DNA of 44,306 nucleotides from Bacteroidales bacterium (lineage in GTDB: Bacteria; Bacteroidota; Bacteroidia; Bacteroidales; SM23-62): the NCBI GenBank assembly GCA_016783865.1, contig JADHVS010000009.1, positions 1 to 44,306 of the forward strand, given 5' to 3'. Below the pieces are notes generated by a model. That model searched no databases, was not told where the DNA came from, and saw only the letters and a program-made list of their open reading frames with translations. The position numbers were made by a program, and so were the translations under genes. Shown here piece by piece: positions 1 through 8,170 of the stretch (the stretch's first letter is position 1; each line of letters begins with the position of its first letter).

Positions 1-11
1 AATCCGATTTT

Positions 12-2087
12 ATGTCTGAAGAGAAGAAATTCGTGCCTTTTGTCTCATCAGAGACAAAAATGAGTGAATTCACGATCAGGGCTCTGATCATCGGGCTTTT
101 TTTCGCCGTGATTCTGGGAGCAGCCAATGCCTATCTGGGACTGAAAGCCGGAATGACGATTGCGGCTACCTACCCGGCTGCAGTACTTGGAATGGCCATC
201 CTTCGGATGCTGAGAGGCACTATCCTGGAAGAGAACTTTACCCGTACGGTAGGCTCCATCGGGGAGTCGGTAGCTGCCGGGGCCATCTTCACCCTGCCGG
301 CATTCTTTATCGCCGGGGTTTGGCCTGAGTTTTTCACTGTGGGACATTATATTACTTCAACTTTGATCTTGATAGCCGGTGGTATTCTCGGGATCATGTT
401 TGTAGCTTTACTGCGACGTGTGATGGTGGAAGATGCCGAACTTCCTTTTCCTGAATCCCTGGCTGCCGCTGAGATCCATAAAGCGGGCCAATCGGGCTCC
501 GGAGGATCCAGGTTCCTTTTCTGGGCCATGGGATTGGGTGGATTGATCAAAATACTGGCTGAAGTCAGGTTGTTTCAGTATCTCTGGGAGAAATTCATCA
601 CCTTCTCACAGCAAACCATCGCCGGAACGGTCTTTGCCGGGAAAGGGGGTATGCTGCTCAGCTCTCCGGGAGTGAGCCCAGCATACATGGGTGTCGGTTA
701 CATCATAGGTCCGCGGCTGGGAGCGCTAAACTTCAGCGGGGGATTGATCGCCTGGGGATTGCTGGCCCCGATGATCCTCTACTTTTTACTGCCCAGCTTT
801 GATTTCCAGTCGTGGGCTACCTACCTCATGAGTACCGATCCCACTTTGACAACAGAAGCAGCCATGGAACGGGTAACCGATCCAACCTATCAGATCTCCT
901 CGATCTGGCGTTTCATTGTACGACCGATCGCCATCGGGGGGATGCTGGTGAGCGCCGGCTATACCCTGTATATGATGAGGAAAAGCCTGATCACCGGTAT
1001 CGCACGGTCCATCTCCGATGTAAAAAAGGCCGCATCAGGCATCGACCAGAGCGCTCCTCGTACCGAAAGAGACCTCAGCTTCGGCGTTATCATGATCGGC
1101 ATAGCCGTAGTAGCAGTCCTTACCTTCGCCATCACCTATTTCATTTTCCAAACCAGTGTGTTGATTGCCGCGGTTGCTGCTACGTTGATGATTATCCTGG
1201 CCTTCTTCTTTGCCGCCGTATCTGGCTACCTGGTTGGGATCATGGGATCCAGTAATAATCCGATCAGCGGGTTGACTCTAACCGCGCTGGTAGTAACGGC
1301 CCTGATCCTGGTGGGATTAGGCGTACAGGGGGAAGCAGGAGTAGCAGCCGTGCTGGGTGTGGCAGCCATCGTGTGTGTTTCTGCCGCCGTGGCCGGAGAG
1401 ATGCTCCAGGACCTGAAAGCAGGTCATATCCTGGGTGGTACCCCCTGGCGGATGCAGGTGGGAGATATCATTGGCGTCATCTTCGCCGGTGCTGTAATGT
1501 TTGTGGTGCTGGCCTACCTCCATGAAGGGGATATCGCCAGTGGAAACAACCTCGGTTACCAGGGCGGTTTCGGAAGCAAAAACCTCTCCGCACCCCAGGC
1601 CAGCCTGATGGCTATCCTCTCACGTGGAATCGTGGAAGGCGCTATGGCCTGGCCGCTGATCTTAGCAGGGATGCTGATGGGAACGGCATTCATCCTGATG
1701 CAGGTGAAAAGCCCTATGCTCGTCAGTGTTGGCATGTACCTTCCGATTGAAACAACGTTTGCCATCTTCGTAGGAGGTATATTTAAAGGAACCGTAGATT
1801 GGTTCACCGAAAAAAGAAAATACAACCTGGCACAAAAAACCCGGGTGGAGAACACCGGTATACTATTGGCCTCGGGGATGATCGCCGGAGAGGCGTTAAT
1901 GGGACTGGTGATCGCAATCCTGGCAGTGGTCAACATCTTCATTTACGACTACTTCGTCTTCTTCCAACACCCCTCCTTCCTGATCAGCCTGGTCATCATC
2001 GGTATCATCGGATTTGTGATGATCCAGATCCCACTGAAGAATGCAGGGAAACCTGATCAACCGGCTCCACCATCATCCGGAATGTAA
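12..2087 (+). CDS. OPT-family oligopeptide transporter
   Basis: A 691-residue polytopic inner-membrane protein. OPT-family carriers import small peptides or metal-chelate compounds, usually by proton symport. Family signs are the early hydrophobic segment with NAYLGLKAGMT (about residues 39-49), the GSIGESVAAGAIFTLPAFF stretch (about 82-100), and many alternating hydrophobic helices to the C-terminus. Length fits bacterial members (about 600-700). The ATG at 12 is the first available; only 11 bases precede it in the window, so a promoter cannot be judged. The gene stops four bases before the PqqD-domain gene and a dipeptidase follows, which suggests peptide uptake and breakdown. The exact substrate cannot be read from sequence. 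Confidence 0.93.
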   Translation: MSEEKKFVPFVSSETKMSEFTIRALIIGLFFAVILGAANAYLGLKAGMTIAATYPAAVLGMAILRMLRGTILEENFTRTVGSIGESVAAGAIFTLPAFFIAGVWPEFFTVGHYITSTLILIAGGILGIMFVALLRRVMVEDAELPFPESLAAAEIHKAGQSGSGGSRFLFWAMGLGGLIKILAEVRLFQYLWEKFITFSQQTIAGTVFAGKGGMLLSSPGVSPAYMGVGYIIGPRLGALNFSGGLIAWGLLAPMILYFLLPSFDFQSWATYLMSTDPTLTTEAAMERVTDPTYQISSIWRFIVRPIAIGGMLVSAGYTLYMMRKSLITGIARSISDVKKAASGIDQSAPRTERDLSFGVIMIGIAVVAVLTFAITYFIFQTSVLIAAVAATLMIILAFFFAAVSGYLVGIMGSSNNPISGLTLTALVVTALILVGLGVQGEAGVAAVLGVAAIVCVSAAVAGEMLQDLKAGHILGGTPWRMQVGDIIGVIFAGAVMFVVLAYLHEGDIASGNNLGYQGGFGSKNLSAPQASLMAILSRGIVEGAMAWPLILAGMLMGTAFILMQVKSPMLVSVGMYLPIETTFAIFVGGIFKGTVDWFTEKRKYNLAQKTRVENTGILLASGMIAGEALMGLVIAILAVVNIFIYDYFVFFQHPSFLISLVIIGIIGFVMIQIPLKNAGKPDQPAPPSSGM

Positions 2088-2091
2088 CTGC

Positions 2092-2484
2092 ATGGAAGTA
2101 AATTTTTTCAAACGCAGGAAAATCCTGAAGAAGAGCAACGCACTGGATCTCATTCCGGTGCGTTTGCTCAACCACGAGCCTCGGGGGGAGGTAACCTTAA
2201 ATATTCTACTCCCGCGCTTTAAAAAACCCTGGTTAGCCCGAATCATGGCCCCCCAGAAACGGAAAGAATTCATCCGGATCAAACTCGATCAGTTCGGTTC
2301 TGCCACCTGGTTACTGATAGACGGGATAAAACCGGTTCGAACCATCTGCGATGAACTGGAAAAAGAGTATCCCGGGAAACTGCAACCAGAATCGGAAACA
2401 GTGGATCGGGTCAATAAATTTATGACCATTTTATACCAACAACGATTCATCTCATTCCAACAACTCCAGAAAAAAGACACCTAA
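2092..2484 (+). CDS. PqqD/RRE-domain protein, stand-alone
   Basis: About 130 residues. The ATG at 2092 is chosen because the longer frame from 2041 would run back into the OPT gene; the chosen start follows the OPT stop by four bases. The second half resembles the PqqD fold: SATWLLIDGIKPVRTICDEL, then a helix with DRVNKFMTILYQQRFISF. PqqD-like domains act as RiPP recognition elements that hold a precursor peptide for a modifying enzyme. No radical SAM enzyme or precursor peptide is visible next to it. A basic N-terminal half (about residues 1-60) precedes the domain. Stand-alone PqqD-like proteins are common in Bacteroidota and their role is unknown; tight coupling to the OPT gene is the only clue here. 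Confidence 0.78.
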   Translation: MEVNFFKRRKILKKSNALDLIPVRLLNHEPRGEVTLNILLPRFKKPWLARIMAPQKRKEFIRIKLDQFGSATWLLIDGIKPVRTICDELEKEYPGKLQPESETVDRVNKFMTILYQQRFISFQQLQKKDT

Positions 2485-2504
2485 TCCTCTTTATAAAATT
2501 TTTC

Positions 2505-2512
2505 TACCTTTG
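2505..2512 (+). promoter_or_regulatory. TAnnTTTG -7 element before pepD
   Basis: TACCTTTG matches the Bacteroidota -7 consensus and is followed by GC. It lies 35 bases before the PepD start, in the gap after the PqqD-domain gene, so PepD probably has its own promoter. No good TTTG -33 element is seen 19-21 bases upstream. Confidence 0.6.
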
Positions 2513-2547
2513 CACCGTTATTTCCCGACAAATAAATCAACACAATT

Positions 2548-4008
2548 ATGAGCAACGAACTGCTAACCCTCCAACCCCAGTCTCTCTGGAAATATTTTTA
2601 TGAACTGACACAGATCCCCCGGCCCTCAAAACACGAGGAAAAGGTTAGTCAATATGTCGTTGAATTCGGAAAGAAACATGGACTTGAAACCATAGTTGAT
2701 GAAGTCGGCAATGTCATCATCCGAAAACCGGCAACACCTGGAATGGAGAACCGAAATGGCGTCATCCTGCAGGCACATCTCGATATGGTTCCCCAGAAAA
2801 ACGAAGATACCGATCACGATTTTAAATTGCATCCGCTAAAACCTTATGTGGACGGTGACTGGGTGAAAGCAGAGGGCACCACCCTCGGTGCGGATAATGG
2901 GATTGGAATTGCCGCTACGATGGCAGTGCTTTCATCCTCCGACCTGCAGCACGGCCCCGTGGAAGCGCTCTTCACCATTGACGAAGAGACCGGAATGACC
3001 GGTGCTTTTGGGATCAAAGCGGGATTGATCCAGGGAGATATTCTTCTCAATATGGACTCGGAAGATGAAGGGGAACTCTATATTGGATGCGCGGGTGGCA
3101 CCAACGCAAATGCCAGGTTTACCTGCAAGGACGTGGATGTACCTGCCGGGATGACAACATTCAAATTGACGGTTAAAAGACTGAAAGGCGGACATAGTGG
3201 CCTTGATATTCCTCTTGGCCGCGGAAACTCAAATAAGATCCTGAACCGCTTGATGTGGGTTGCCGAACGGCAGTTCGGACTGCGACTCTCCAGCATCGAC
3301 GGGGGAAGCCTTCGTAACGCCATCCCACGCGAATCCTTTGCGGTGGTCGCTATTCCCAAATCAAACAAAGAGAAATTCCTGAGCCACGTAACAGAGTTTA
3401 CGGAAATTGTTCGTAAGGAGCTCTCTGCCGTGGAACCTGATCTGACAATCCTGGTTGATCAGGTAACCGCGCCGGCAACACTGATCGATGAACAAACCCA
3501 GCACAACCTGCTGAATGCTATCTATGCCTGCCCCAATGGTGTGATCCGGATGAGCAATGAGATGCCCGGTTTGGTAGAAACCTCCACCAGCCTGGCCATC
3601 GTGAAATCGGAAAATGGCGAGATCAAACTGCAAAGCCTGCTGAGAAGCTCTGTCGACTCTGCCAAAAAAGAACTGGAACAGATGATCCAATCGGTATTTG
3701 AAATGGCAGGTGCTGAGATCTCGTTCGACGGACAATACCAGGGCTGGAAACCAAATCCCGATTCTCCCATCCTGAAAGTAATGCTGGATGTCTACGAAAA
3801 GAAATTCGGAAAGGTCCCAGAGATCAGGGCTATCCACGCAGGCCTTGAATGTGGAATCCTGGGTGGTGCCTACCCGAACTGGGATATGATCTCCTTTGGA
3901 CCGACGATCCGCTTCCCGCATTCTCCGGATGAGAAAGTGAATATCACAACCGTTGAGAAATTCTGGAAATTCCTCGTTGAAACCCTGAAAGATATCCCGG
4001 TAAAGTAA
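2548..4008 (+). CDS. pepD: Aminoacyl-histidine dipeptidase (cytosolic non-specific dipeptidase)
   Basis: An M20-family metallopeptidase of 486 residues that hydrolyses dipeptides, including Xaa-His, in the cytoplasm. Two-metal-site motifs are visible: AHLDM (His77, Asp79), GADNGIG (bridging Asp116), and DEETGM (catalytic Glu146 followed by metal-binding Glu147). A further conserved His lies in HAGLECGI near residue 430, and HSPDEKV closes the site. Length is as usual for PepD (about 485). It has its own TAnnTTTG element but follows the OPT and PqqD-domain genes in the same direction, so it could act on peptides brought in by that transporter (inference). Confidence 0.96.
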   Translation: MSNELLTLQPQSLWKYFYELTQIPRPSKHEEKVSQYVVEFGKKHGLETIVDEVGNVIIRKPATPGMENRNGVILQAHLDMVPQKNEDTDHDFKLHPLKPYVDGDWVKAEGTTLGADNGIGIAATMAVLSSSDLQHGPVEALFTIDEETGMTGAFGIKAGLIQGDILLNMDSEDEGELYIGCAGGTNANARFTCKDVDVPAGMTTFKLTVKRLKGGHSGLDIPLGRGNSNKILNRLMWVAERQFGLRLSSIDGGSLRNAIPRESFAVVAIPKSNKEKFLSHVTEFTEIVRKELSAVEPDLTILVDQVTAPATLIDEQTQHNLLNAIYACPNGVIRMSNEMPGLVETSTSLAIVKSENGEIKLQSLLRSSVDSAKKELEQMIQSVFEMAGAEISFDGQYQGWKPNPDSPILKVMLDVYEKKFGKVPEIRAIHAGLECGILGGAYPNWDMISFGPTIRFPHSPDEKVNITTVEKFWKFLVETLKDIPVK

Positions 4009-4049
4009 TAATGGAGAGAGGGAATTTCTTCCTATTTTGAATTCATAAT

Positions 4050-4080
4050 TTTGAATCTTGAATTAATCTTCCTACTTTTG
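4050..4080 (+). promoter_or_regulatory. Bacteroidota promoter of rpmH (-33 TTTG, -7 TACTTTTG)
   Basis: A TTTG at 4050-4053 and TACTTTTG at 4073-4080 are separated by 19 bases, the spacing expected for the primary Bacteroidota sigma factor. The ATG of rpmH follows 20 bases after the -7 element. Confidence 0.75.
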
Positions 4081-4100
4081 CAGCCCTAAAATTCAATACC

Positions 4101-4262
4101 ATGGCACAACCTACATATCAGCCTTCAAAAAGAAAAAGAAAGAACAAGCACGGATTCCGTAAAAGAATGTCAACTGTGAATGGTCAGAAAATAGTTGCAG
4201 CCAGAAGGGCGAAAGGAAGGAAGAAATTGTCAGTATCGGACGAGAAGTTAGATAAAGATTAA
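4101..4262 (+). CDS. rpmH: 50S ribosomal protein L34
   Basis: Translation from the ATG at 4101 gives 53 residues, highly basic. The protein shows the L34 hallmarks: a [14 protein letters not shown] block, then [19 protein letters not shown], then an acidic tail. L34 is a small protein of the large ribosomal subunit that binds 23S rRNA. It has a good promoter upstream and a hairpin/T-run downstream, so it looks like a single-gene transcription unit. In many bacteria rpmH sits beside rnpA and dnaA; neither is seen here. Confidence 0.96.
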   Translation: MAQPTYQPSKRKRKNKHGFRKRMSTVNGQKIVAARRAKGRKKLSVSDEKLDKD

Positions 4263-4284
4263 CGCTTTCCCAAAAAATTTATTG

Positions 4285-4318
4285 AAAAAGAAGATTTGAA
4301 ATATGGTCTTCTTTTTTT
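4285..4318 (+). terminator. Intrinsic terminator after rpmH
   Basis: AAAAAGAAGA (4285-4294) pairs perfectly with TCTTCTTTTT (4307-4316) over a 12-base loop, and the right arm merges into a T-run ending at 4318. It lies 22 bases after the rpmH stop. The stem is A/T-rich, so termination may be partial, and the A-rich left arm could also serve transcripts coming from the other strand. Confidence 0.65.
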
Positions 4319-4348
4319 ATTTTCACCAATTCGTAAACATCCCTCCTC

Positions 4349-6796
4349 ATGAAAAAAATTGATTTCAAACAATGGCTTCCTTACATAGGTGCTGTCCTGA
4401 TCTTCCTGATCATAACCCTTGTCTATTTCAGCCCTCTCCTTGAAGGCAAACGAATCCATCAATCCGATATCGTCCAGTTTACCGGGATGTCGAAAGAGAT
4501 CGCCGACTTCAGGGAGAAAACAGGATCGGAGCCCCTGTGGACAAACTCTATGTTTGGAGGGATGCCTGCCTACCAGATCTCAGTTATTTATAAGGGAAAC
4601 CTCCTGGGCTACCTGGATAAAATACTCTCCCTGGGCCTCCCCCACCCGGCCAGTACCGTGTTTCTCTATTTCATCGGATTCTTTATCCTTTTGCTGGTGC
4701 TGAAGGTGAATCCATGGTTATCGATAGCAGGTGCAGTAGCATTTGCTTTCTCTTCCTACTTCTTTATCATCCTGGATGTAGGGCATAATTCCAAAGCACA
4801 CGCCATTGCCTATATGGCTCCGGTACTTGCCGGAATCATTCTTACTTTGCGACGAAAATACCTGTGGGGAGGGATTCTGACTGCTATATTTCTTTCTCTG
4901 GAGATCAAAGCCAACCACCCACAGATCACCTATTACCTGGTGATCATTGTTCTCATCCTGGGTCTCTTTGAATTGATTTATGCGATCCGCGAAAAACGGT
5001 TTGCCTCCTTTGCAGGAGCGGTTGGCATATTGGTTATAGCAGCCTCGTTTGCCGTGTTTACAAATATTGCAACCCTTTGGGCTACATGGGAATATGGGAA
5101 ACATACCATCAGGGGCAAATCTGAGCTTACCCATGACCTTGAAAATAAAACATCCGGTCTGGATAAAGACTATGCCACGCAATGGAGCTATGGCGTTGGT
5201 GAAACCATGACACTCCTGATCCCCAACTTCTATGGAGGAGCGTCTGCCTCAAAGATAAGCGACAACTCCGCGATTGTCAAAGCCCTTAAAAAGAATAACG
5301 TCCCTCAAAACCGGATCAATAAATTCACCAAATATCCCCTCCCCTTACTCTACTGGGGAGATCAACCTTCTGTAGCAGGTCCGGTCTATGTAGGGGCAAT
5401 CGTATTTTTCCTGTTTATCCTTGGATTGATCATCGTCAAAGGTCCACTTAAATGGTGGTTGCTAACAGTAACTGTTTTGTCTATTCTTCTCTCCTGGGGG
5501 CACAACTTCATGGCTTTCACAGATTTTTTCATGGAGTACATCCCCGGATACAATAAGTTCAGAGGCGTGTCCATGTCATTGGTTATTGCTGAGTTTGCCA
5601 TGCCCCTCCTGGCTCTTTTGGCACTGAAAATACTCTTTGACCAACAGGTGGAACAGAAAAAACTGTTTAGATCTCTGAAGATCGCCACGGGAATTGCCGG
5701 TGGACTGACATTGTTGTTTATCTTACTACCTGGTCTCTTCCTGAGTTTCTCCGGACCTAACGATGCAACTATTCAACAGCAATTCCAGTTCCCCGACTGG
5801 ATGATGCAAGCCATCCGCGATGAACGGGCCCGCCTGGTACGGATGGACTCCCTCCGTTCTTTTGCATTCATCCTGATGACAGCCGCAACACTCTGGGCCT
5901 TGCTGTTCAGCAAATTGAAGACAAGCTATGTATATATAATGCTGGGTTTGTTGATCCTGTTTGATATGTTTATGATCAGTAAACGCTACCTCAACAACGA
6001 CAGCTTTACGGAGAAAACCAAAGTGGAAAATCCGTTTACGCCTACCGCTGCAGATCAACAGATTTTACAGGATAAAGATCCCGATTTCCGGGTGCTCAAC
6101 TTAAGTGTAAACACATTCAACGATGCAAGTACCTCCTATTTTCACAAGAGCATCGGTGGATACCATGGAGCCAAACTCCGCCGCTACCAGGAACTGATTG
6201 AGAACCAGATCAGCAAAAGCAACATGAGTGTGCTGAACATGCTTAATACCAAATATTTCATCATTGCAGGTGAGGATCGCACCCCCGTGGCTCAACGCAA
6301 CTTTGATGCCCTTGGGCACGCCTGGTTTGTGGAGGATGTAAAGCTGGTTGACAACGCGGATCAGGAGATGGAGGCGATCACGCACTTCCACCCGGCAGAT
6401 ACAGTGATCATGGATAAACGATTTGAAAACGAGCTCAATACATACACAACTGGAAGAGATTCCCTCGCTTTCATCCGGTTGATATCCTATGCACCAAATG
6501 ACTTGAATTACGAGTACAAAACAGAAAAAAATGGCCTGGCAGTCTTCTCAGAGATCTACTATCCGAAAGGATGGAATGCCTATGTTGACGGGGAACCTAC
6601 ACCACATTTCAGGGCCAACTATGTCCTGAGAGCCATGGTCCTTCCCGCGGGTAGCCATCAAGTAGAATTCAAATTTGAGCCAAAGGTCTATCTGGTTGGA
6701 GAGAAGATTTCGCTGATTAGCTCTATCACCCTGCTTGTACTAATCATTGTCCTTGGTTTGCTGGAAGCCCGTAAAGCATGGAAAGCAGCTGGATGA
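4349..6796 (+). CDS. YfhO-family polytopic membrane protein (GT-C-like)
   Basis: An 815-residue inner-membrane protein. It has one N-terminal helix (about residues 11-30), a periplasmic loop with NSMFGGMPAYQIS (about 66-78), about ten more hydrophobic segments, a long soluble region from about 545 to 775, and a last helix near 785-807. The C-terminal domain ends with YYPKGWNAYVDGEP and a beta-rich segment, as in Bacteroidota YfhO proteins. YfhO proteins are GT-C-like; in Firmicutes they are linked to glycosylation of teichoic or lipoteichoic acid. Here the lipid-linked sugar donor and acceptor are unknown. Its TGA overlaps the ATG of the next glycosyltransferase (ATGA), so the two are translationally coupled. 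Confidence 0.88.
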   Translation: MKKIDFKQWLPYIGAVLIFLIITLVYFSPLLEGKRIHQSDIVQFTGMSKEIADFREKTGSEPLWTNSMFGGMPAYQISVIYKGNLLGYLDKILSLGLPHPASTVFLYFIGFFILLLVLKVNPWLSIAGAVAFAFSSYFFIILDVGHNSKAHAIAYMAPVLAGIILTLRRKYLWGGILTAIFLSLEIKANHPQITYYLVIIVLILGLFELIYAIREKRFASFAGAVGILVIAASFAVFTNIATLWATWEYGKHTIRGKSELTHDLENKTSGLDKDYATQWSYGVGETMTLLIPNFYGGASASKISDNSAIVKALKKNNVPQNRINKFTKYPLPLLYWGDQPSVAGPVYVGAIVFFLFILGLIIVKGPLKWWLLTVTVLSILLSWGHNFMAFTDFFMEYIPGYNKFRGVSMSLVIAEFAMPLLALLALKILFDQQVEQKKLFRSLKIATGIAGGLTLLFILLPGLFLSFSGPNDATIQQQFQFPDWMMQAIRDERARLVRMDSLRSFAFILMTAATLWALLFSKLKTSYVYIMLGLLILFDMFMISKRYLNNDSFTEKTKVENPFTPTAADQQILQDKDPDFRVLNLSVNTFNDASTSYFHKSIGGYHGAKLRRYQELIENQISKSNMSVLNMLNTKYFIIAGEDRTPVAQRNFDALGHAWFVEDVKLVDNADQEMEAITHFHPADTVIMDKRFENELNTYTTGRDSLAFIRLISYAPNDLNYEYKTEKNGLAVFSEIYYPKGWNAYVDGEPTPHFRANYVLRAMVLPAGSHQVEFKFEPKVYLVGEKISLISSITLLVLIIVLGLLEARKAWKAAG

Positions 6797-8109
6797 AAAA
6801 AGTACTGATCATCACCTACTACTGGCCTCCAAGCGGAGGGGCCGGGGTCCAGCGTTGGTTGAAGTTCGTGAAATACCTGCGGGAATCCAATTGGGAACCG
6901 GTATTGTACATCCCCGACAATCCGGAATATCCCGAACTGGACAACTCCCTCCGGAAAGACATCCCCGACCAGATTACAATTCTCCGTCAACCCATCTGGG
7001 AACCATACAATGCTTATAAAAAGGTAATCGGCAGAAACAAGGAGGAGACGATCAATGCAGCCTTCCTTTCAGAGAAAAGACAAAACAGATTGCTGGAAAA
7101 CATTTCCGTTTGGATTAGAGGGAATTTCTTCATTCCGGATGCAAGGAAATTCTGGATCAAACCATCGGTTCGGTTTCTCCGGCATTACCTCACTGAAAAT
7201 CCAGTGGATGTAATTGTATCCACTGGCCCGCCTCACTCTGTCCATCTGATCGCCTGGAACCTTGCCAGAGACCTCCATCTCCCCTGGCTGGCCGACTTCA
7301 GGGATCCCTGGACCAACATCGATTTTTATAAAGATCTGAAGCTAACCACGTCAGCTGACAGAAGACACCATCAGCTGGAGAGAACCGTCCTGCAGGATGC
7401 CACAGCAGTTACAGTGATAAGCAACGGCATGGCAAAGGATTTCAACAGGATTCTTCCCAGAACCTATGATGTCATTACCAATGGATTTGATGCAGATGAC
7501 ATCATCTCATCTCCATCACCGGAATTGGATAAAAAATTCTCCATCGCTCATATCGGGACCCTGGTAAGCACCAGAAACCCGGAATCGCTCTGGAAGGTAT
7601 TGCATCAGCTTCTATCCTCTCAACAGGATCTGGCAAAGGATCTGGAGATAAAACTGATTGGAAAAATTGACCACACGGTGACCGAATCACTGGAAGCTCA
7701 TGGCCTGACCTCCTATGTGAATCGGATTCCATACCTGTCACACGATCAGGTGATACTCTCCCAGTGCCAATCACAGGTTCTACTCCTGATCATCAATAAT
7801 ACGCCTAATGCGAACATGATTCTCACCGGGAAATTCTTCGAGTACCTGGCTGCTCAACGCCCCATTCTCTGCCTGGGTCCTGTTGATGGCGATGCGGCAG
7901 CGATTCTCCGTAATACCCATGCAGGCCAGATTGCAGATCATGGAGATACAAAGACCCTTGAGAAGCATATCCTCGATTACTATTCGCGATATAAGAGTGG
8001 TGATCTTCATTCGGAGAGTAAAAACATAGAAGCCTATTCCCGGATTGTACTGACAAAACAGTTAGCAAGTGTATTCAACCGCATTACCAGCCATCCATCT
8101 ACCCCCTAG
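6793..8109 (+). CDS. GT-B fold glycosyltransferase (group 1-like)
   Basis: 438 residues from the ATG at 6793, which overlaps the YfhO stop. A longer frame begins at 6778 but lies wholly inside YfhO. The N-terminal Rossmann half starts with KVLIITYYWPPSGGAGVQRW, typical of GT4-like enzymes with a Gly-rich acceptor loop. STGPPHSVHLIAW and ADFRDPW follow. The donor half includes HIGTLVSTRNPESLW, then KFFEYLAAQRPILCLG, the usual nucleotide-sugar region. It is predicted to move a sugar from a nucleotide donor to an envelope glycan at the cytoplasmic face. The sugar is not predictable. Coupling to YfhO suggests a shared glycan pathway (inference). Confidence 0.88.
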   Translation: MKKVLIITYYWPPSGGAGVQRWLKFVKYLRESNWEPVLYIPDNPEYPELDNSLRKDIPDQITILRQPIWEPYNAYKKVIGRNKEETINAAFLSEKRQNRLLENISVWIRGNFFIPDARKFWIKPSVRFLRHYLTENPVDVIVSTGPPHSVHLIAWNLARDLHLPWLADFRDPWTNIDFYKDLKLTTSADRRHHQLERTVLQDATAVTVISNGMAKDFNRILPRTYDVITNGFDADDIISSPSPELDKKFSIAHIGTLVSTRNPESLWKVLHQLLSSQQDLAKDLEIKLIGKIDHTVTESLEAHGLTSYVNRIPYLSHDQVILSQCQSQVLLLIINNTPNANMILTGKFFEYLAAQRPILCLGPVDGDAAAILRNTHAGQIADHGDTKTLEKHILDYYSRYKSGDLHSESKNIEAYSRIVLTKQLASVFNRITSHPSTP

Positions 8110-8131
8110 TTTTCCAACTCCCTACCTACTT

Positions 8132-8170
8132 CCTTCATTCCTTCATTCCTTCATTCCTTCATTCCTTCAT
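8132..8170. repeat. Octamer tandem repeat (CCTTCATT), 4.9 copies
   Basis: Four perfect CCTTCATT units (8132-8163) are followed by CCTTCAT. The array fills most of the gap between two convergent genes and overlaps the last codons and stop of the MATE gene on the other strand. The stop is in the first units read on the minus strand, so a change in copy number would not alter the MATE protein. Confidence 0.9.

Noticed and set aside
4263..4348. Replication origin near rpmH or gyrB
   Set aside because: rpmH and gyrB can lie near oriC, but no dnaA gene and no cluster of DnaA boxes was seen.
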